Source: Bacteroidota bacterium
GTDB lineage: Bacteria > Bacteroidota > Bacteroidia > Bacteroidales > UBA10428
Reading direction: 5' to 3'
Length of the DNA stretch: 8,388 nucleotides
Assembly (NCBI GenBank): GCA_024640925.1
Contig: JAHEEB010000129.1
Coordinates: 1 to 8,388, forward strand
Shown: one piece after another, positions 8,001-8,388 of the stretch
Numbering within the stretch: the stretch's first letter is position 1
Layout of the letters: each line of letters starts with the position of its first letter
Made by a program: the position numbers and the translations under genes
Notes under the pieces: generated by a model
The model's input: only the letters and a program-made list of their open reading frames with translations
The model's database searches: none
What the model was told of the DNA's origin: nothing

Positions 8001-8388
8001 TAAGTAAATACATAGGCAACAGCCAGTATTTCATCGTTTCTTAAGGGTGATGTTAAGGAAATATATCCCAGTTTTTCATTAAGGGTAAATTCTCTGGTAG
8101 ACAATGGACGTGCACTTTCGAGAGAAACATAATCACGGCCTTTTTCAAGTGTTGAGCTCATTCCGACAAATGCAGCATCAACAGTTGTTAAGTCTCTAAC
8201 TAAGTTGCTTCCTGCCAAATTAGAATAGATATTGTTTAAATCATTTGAAGCTGGACTATTGAAAGTCATATCAGGCGAAATAACATTTGAGGGAGCCTGA
8301 AAGTTTATCTGGCCATCAGGTCCATAGCCTTCGCCAAGGTCCATGACACCAACAATATCTCGTATCTGTGTAAAATCATTTTGCTTAT
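2021..8388 (-). CDS. sprA: SprA/Sov, outer-membrane translocon of the type IX secretion system, 5' end cut off
   Basis: This frame is open from the right edge to the TAA at 2023-2021 and gives 2121 residues. The ATG at 8344 is internal: 14 in-frame codons precede it without a stop. Family members are about 2400 residues, so roughly 300 N-terminal residues, including the signal peptide, lie outside. SprA (Sov in Porphyromonas) is a giant beta-barrel that passes folded T9SS cargo across the outer membrane; in gliding species it is also needed for motility. Family-type blocks, numbered on the visible part, are: GSVVVTAGG and VDYTVDY near 335-350; FNVGATALRLSER and VNIGDEPISNTLLG near 395-435; GIAYIDDFEGAQ at 486-497; PEDRWGGIMR and EYIEFWLMDPY near 618-650; IRFMRVMLKGF to EWRRY near 870-906; VWFNELRLTDFNNKGGWAA near 1145; TRTAGTMLPGY near 1660; MPNWKITFDGLS near 1880; and RNVNTPHVSNYYP near the C-terminus. 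An acidic calcium-type loop spans about 724-811. Only one Cys is visible. There is no frameshift or internal stop. Confidence 0.96.
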   Translation of the reverse strand, partial: KQNDFTQIRDIVGVMDLGEGYGPDGQINFQAPSNVISPDMTFNSPASNDLNNIYSNLAGSNLVRDLTTVDAAFVGMSSTLEKGRDYVSLESARPLSTREFTLNEKLGYISLTSPLRNDEILAVAYVFTYKGKIYKVGELSSDKKTPNVLIVKLLKGTTQTPKYKNWDLMMKNIYSIGAYQVSSEKFVLDVLYLNDKTGVATNYLTEKEGYLPESIYQIPLLKILELDNLDARNEPYPDGMFDFVEGTTITAKNGRIIFPVVEPFGKYLKEKITADGSNENWVKIAKKYAFEELYDSTQTKAQQVAEKNKFVLRGKYRSSASSDIMLNAMNVPKGSVVVTAGGRTLVENVDYTVDYALGRVKILDQGLVESNTPIQVKLENNSSFRMQTKSMIGTHLDYKFSENFNVGATALRLSERSITEKVNIGDEPISNTLLGLNTSYRTESQFLTTLIDKIPLIETKEKSSIAFDAEFAQLIPRQSSSISKQGIAYIDDFEGAQTKIQLLQEHSWILCSPPEDKTLGTFYNSAQSGIASGYGRAKLAWYTIDGLFYSDGGEKPDNVDVNKNDVREIEVQELFPNKDEDITGFQSRISVFNLNFYPEERGPYNFDPGTIGSGTLSNPEDRWGGIMRSISYSDFETANIEYIEFWLMDPYADYDIQGDGGDLYIHLGEISEDILRDNRKSFENGLPTSEVVEGVEQTVWGLVPTGRSLVDGFAIGGDIRKYQDVGIDGLSNEKEKTFFPAFSGLEDPAADDFNYFLGDEHDANGDGIKERYKDYNGLENNSPALDESATYSPSSRQTPDKEDINEDNTLSTSETYYQYHVSLRNNDYKIGSNFIIDKMTLAAKGDRKESDWYLFRIPIDAFESKIGNIEDFKSIRFMRVMLKGFDQPVTLRFASFDLVRGEWRRYNDDVYESTPLVSNQQSGTNFEVSSVNIEENGSKSPVAYVLPPDITRVTDPSQPQVKQLNEQSLLMKITDLEDNDGRAVYKNTELDLRQYKYLKMFIHAEALPEQEDELSDFEVSAFIRIGSDYQNNYYEYEVPLAVTQPGATDPEEVWATDSNSISLELQKFVNLKLARNKAMETDPFVVSQSLFVRPDGKNKMKVKGNPNLSNIRQIMLGIRNPGKGETIILGNEQVQVDNDGDAKSAEVWFNELRLTDFNNKGGWAATGQIQAKLADLGIINIAGNTSQPGFGSIEQTVEERQQEEINQLDLSTNLELGKFFPEKAKVTIPLYMGYSNTTINPLYYPKDPDVTLEQALKLAKTDKEREQIKDISQDVTERKSINLTNVRWNKQFKKIKVFSPSNLSATAVYSETYSHNYSTEYNTLRKYGASLNYVYNKTVKPVKPFDKVKALNKPAFRIIRDINFNYQPSAFTFSTKFDRDYQTMKLRDVYDDADMIIEPTTSKGLYWDREYTLRWELTQNLKFDYSASNRAIIDEPTGESDLFEPDNQEWKNQVWQNINKGGRNLQFNQKFSASYKLPINKIQLLNWTDLKVSYDATYSWTRGPVLLDTEYQLGHTLKNSNTIKLSGNFNMKNLYNKIGYFKKLDTKYNKTKGKKEDKDTRYKTVNFTKKTFFKKGSPKSIVHRLGTENVTIKVVGDDGKEIPVKTTVDGENKVVIEADEDITGATVSVEGKIEKGVNPFVFVADNTVRLILGVKNINVNYTRTAGTMLPGYIPETNLFGFNLNDFYGAPEWPFVAGWQDENILYKASSKGWLTQNETFSDPTIFDVKETFDFRTSYEPFKGLRIDITGQLSHSYSTEQSYLPVLGLDDAIGNKYRGGTYSISVLTLNSTFEKLDEKNLWHSKTFDKFKNSRMAIAGRLNAKKRTENPEYFSSLTQNNVNGYSDGYSENSSEVLMYAFLSAYTGKNPNNISLEMFPWSIMPNWKITFDGLSEIDFIKRFVKNLSLTHQYKSQYNINSYSTNVSYFVEQDYINKNLAGDEVDMRGLMRDLQDNFYALYQPNSVSIKEDLSPLVGVDISWQNDLMTKFEIRKGRLLSLSMNNSQMSETHNNDIVVGAGYKFKDVILPITTRTGENKTIKSDLNLKADLTIRDNITILRSLAEDTDDQPTTGARKFTLGITADYVLSPRLNVQVFFDRNVNTPHVSNYYPNSETSFGFSLKMTL
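5954..6217 (-). other. Acidic calcium-binding-type loop inside SprA
   Basis: This stretch of sprA encodes about 88 residues rich in Asp, Asn and Glu. It opens with DVGIDGLSNEKEK (from 6217), has an EF-hand-like DANGDGIKE whose DANGDG codons are at 6103-6086, and ends with DINEDNTLS (5980-5954). Such D-x-N-x-D-G spacing is typical of thrombospondin type 3 or dockerin-like calcium sites. Related acidic insertions occur in other SprA proteins as far as I recall. Calcium binding here is inferred from the motif. Confidence 0.55.

Overview
The window looks like chromosomal DNA of a Bacteroidota species. It is AT-rich, its genes have no Shine-Dalgarno-like leaders, and it carries a nearly complete sprA/sov gene. 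That gene encodes the outer-membrane translocon of the type IX secretion system (T9SS), which is confined to the Bacteroidetes/FCB group. I cannot place the genus. All three genes lie on the minus strand, so transcription runs from high to low coordinates.

Layout in transcription order. (1) 8388-2021: SprA/Sov, 2121 visible residues. The true start lies beyond the right edge, because the frame is still open upstream of the ATG at 8344. (2) 2020-1922: a 99-bp AT-rich spacer with no terminator. (3) 1921-1541: gcvH, the lipoyl-carrying H protein of the glycine cleavage system. (4) 1517-1487: a clear intrinsic terminator that closes the sprA-gcvH unit. (5) 1486-1090: about 400 bp of very AT-rich non-coding DNA with one weak hairpin and no promoter I can place confidently. 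(6) 1089-1: the first 363 residues of a secreted multidomain protein. It has a signal peptide, a discoidin-like (F5/8 type C) domain, one fibronectin type III domain and the beginning of a further domain I do not recognise. It continues past the left edge.

How the genes relate. SprA is the pore through which T9SS cargo crosses the outer membrane. The downstream protein has a Sec signal peptide and the adhesive domain build typical of T9SS cargo, so it is a plausible client. Its C-terminus, where a T9SS sorting domain would sit, is outside the window. GcvH has no known role in secretion. Its place directly behind sprA matches a gene order I recall from other Bacteroidetes and is probably an operon of convenience.

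I see no mobile element, CRISPR array, RNA gene or obvious novel multi-gene system. The least explained item is the C-terminal part of the secreted protein.
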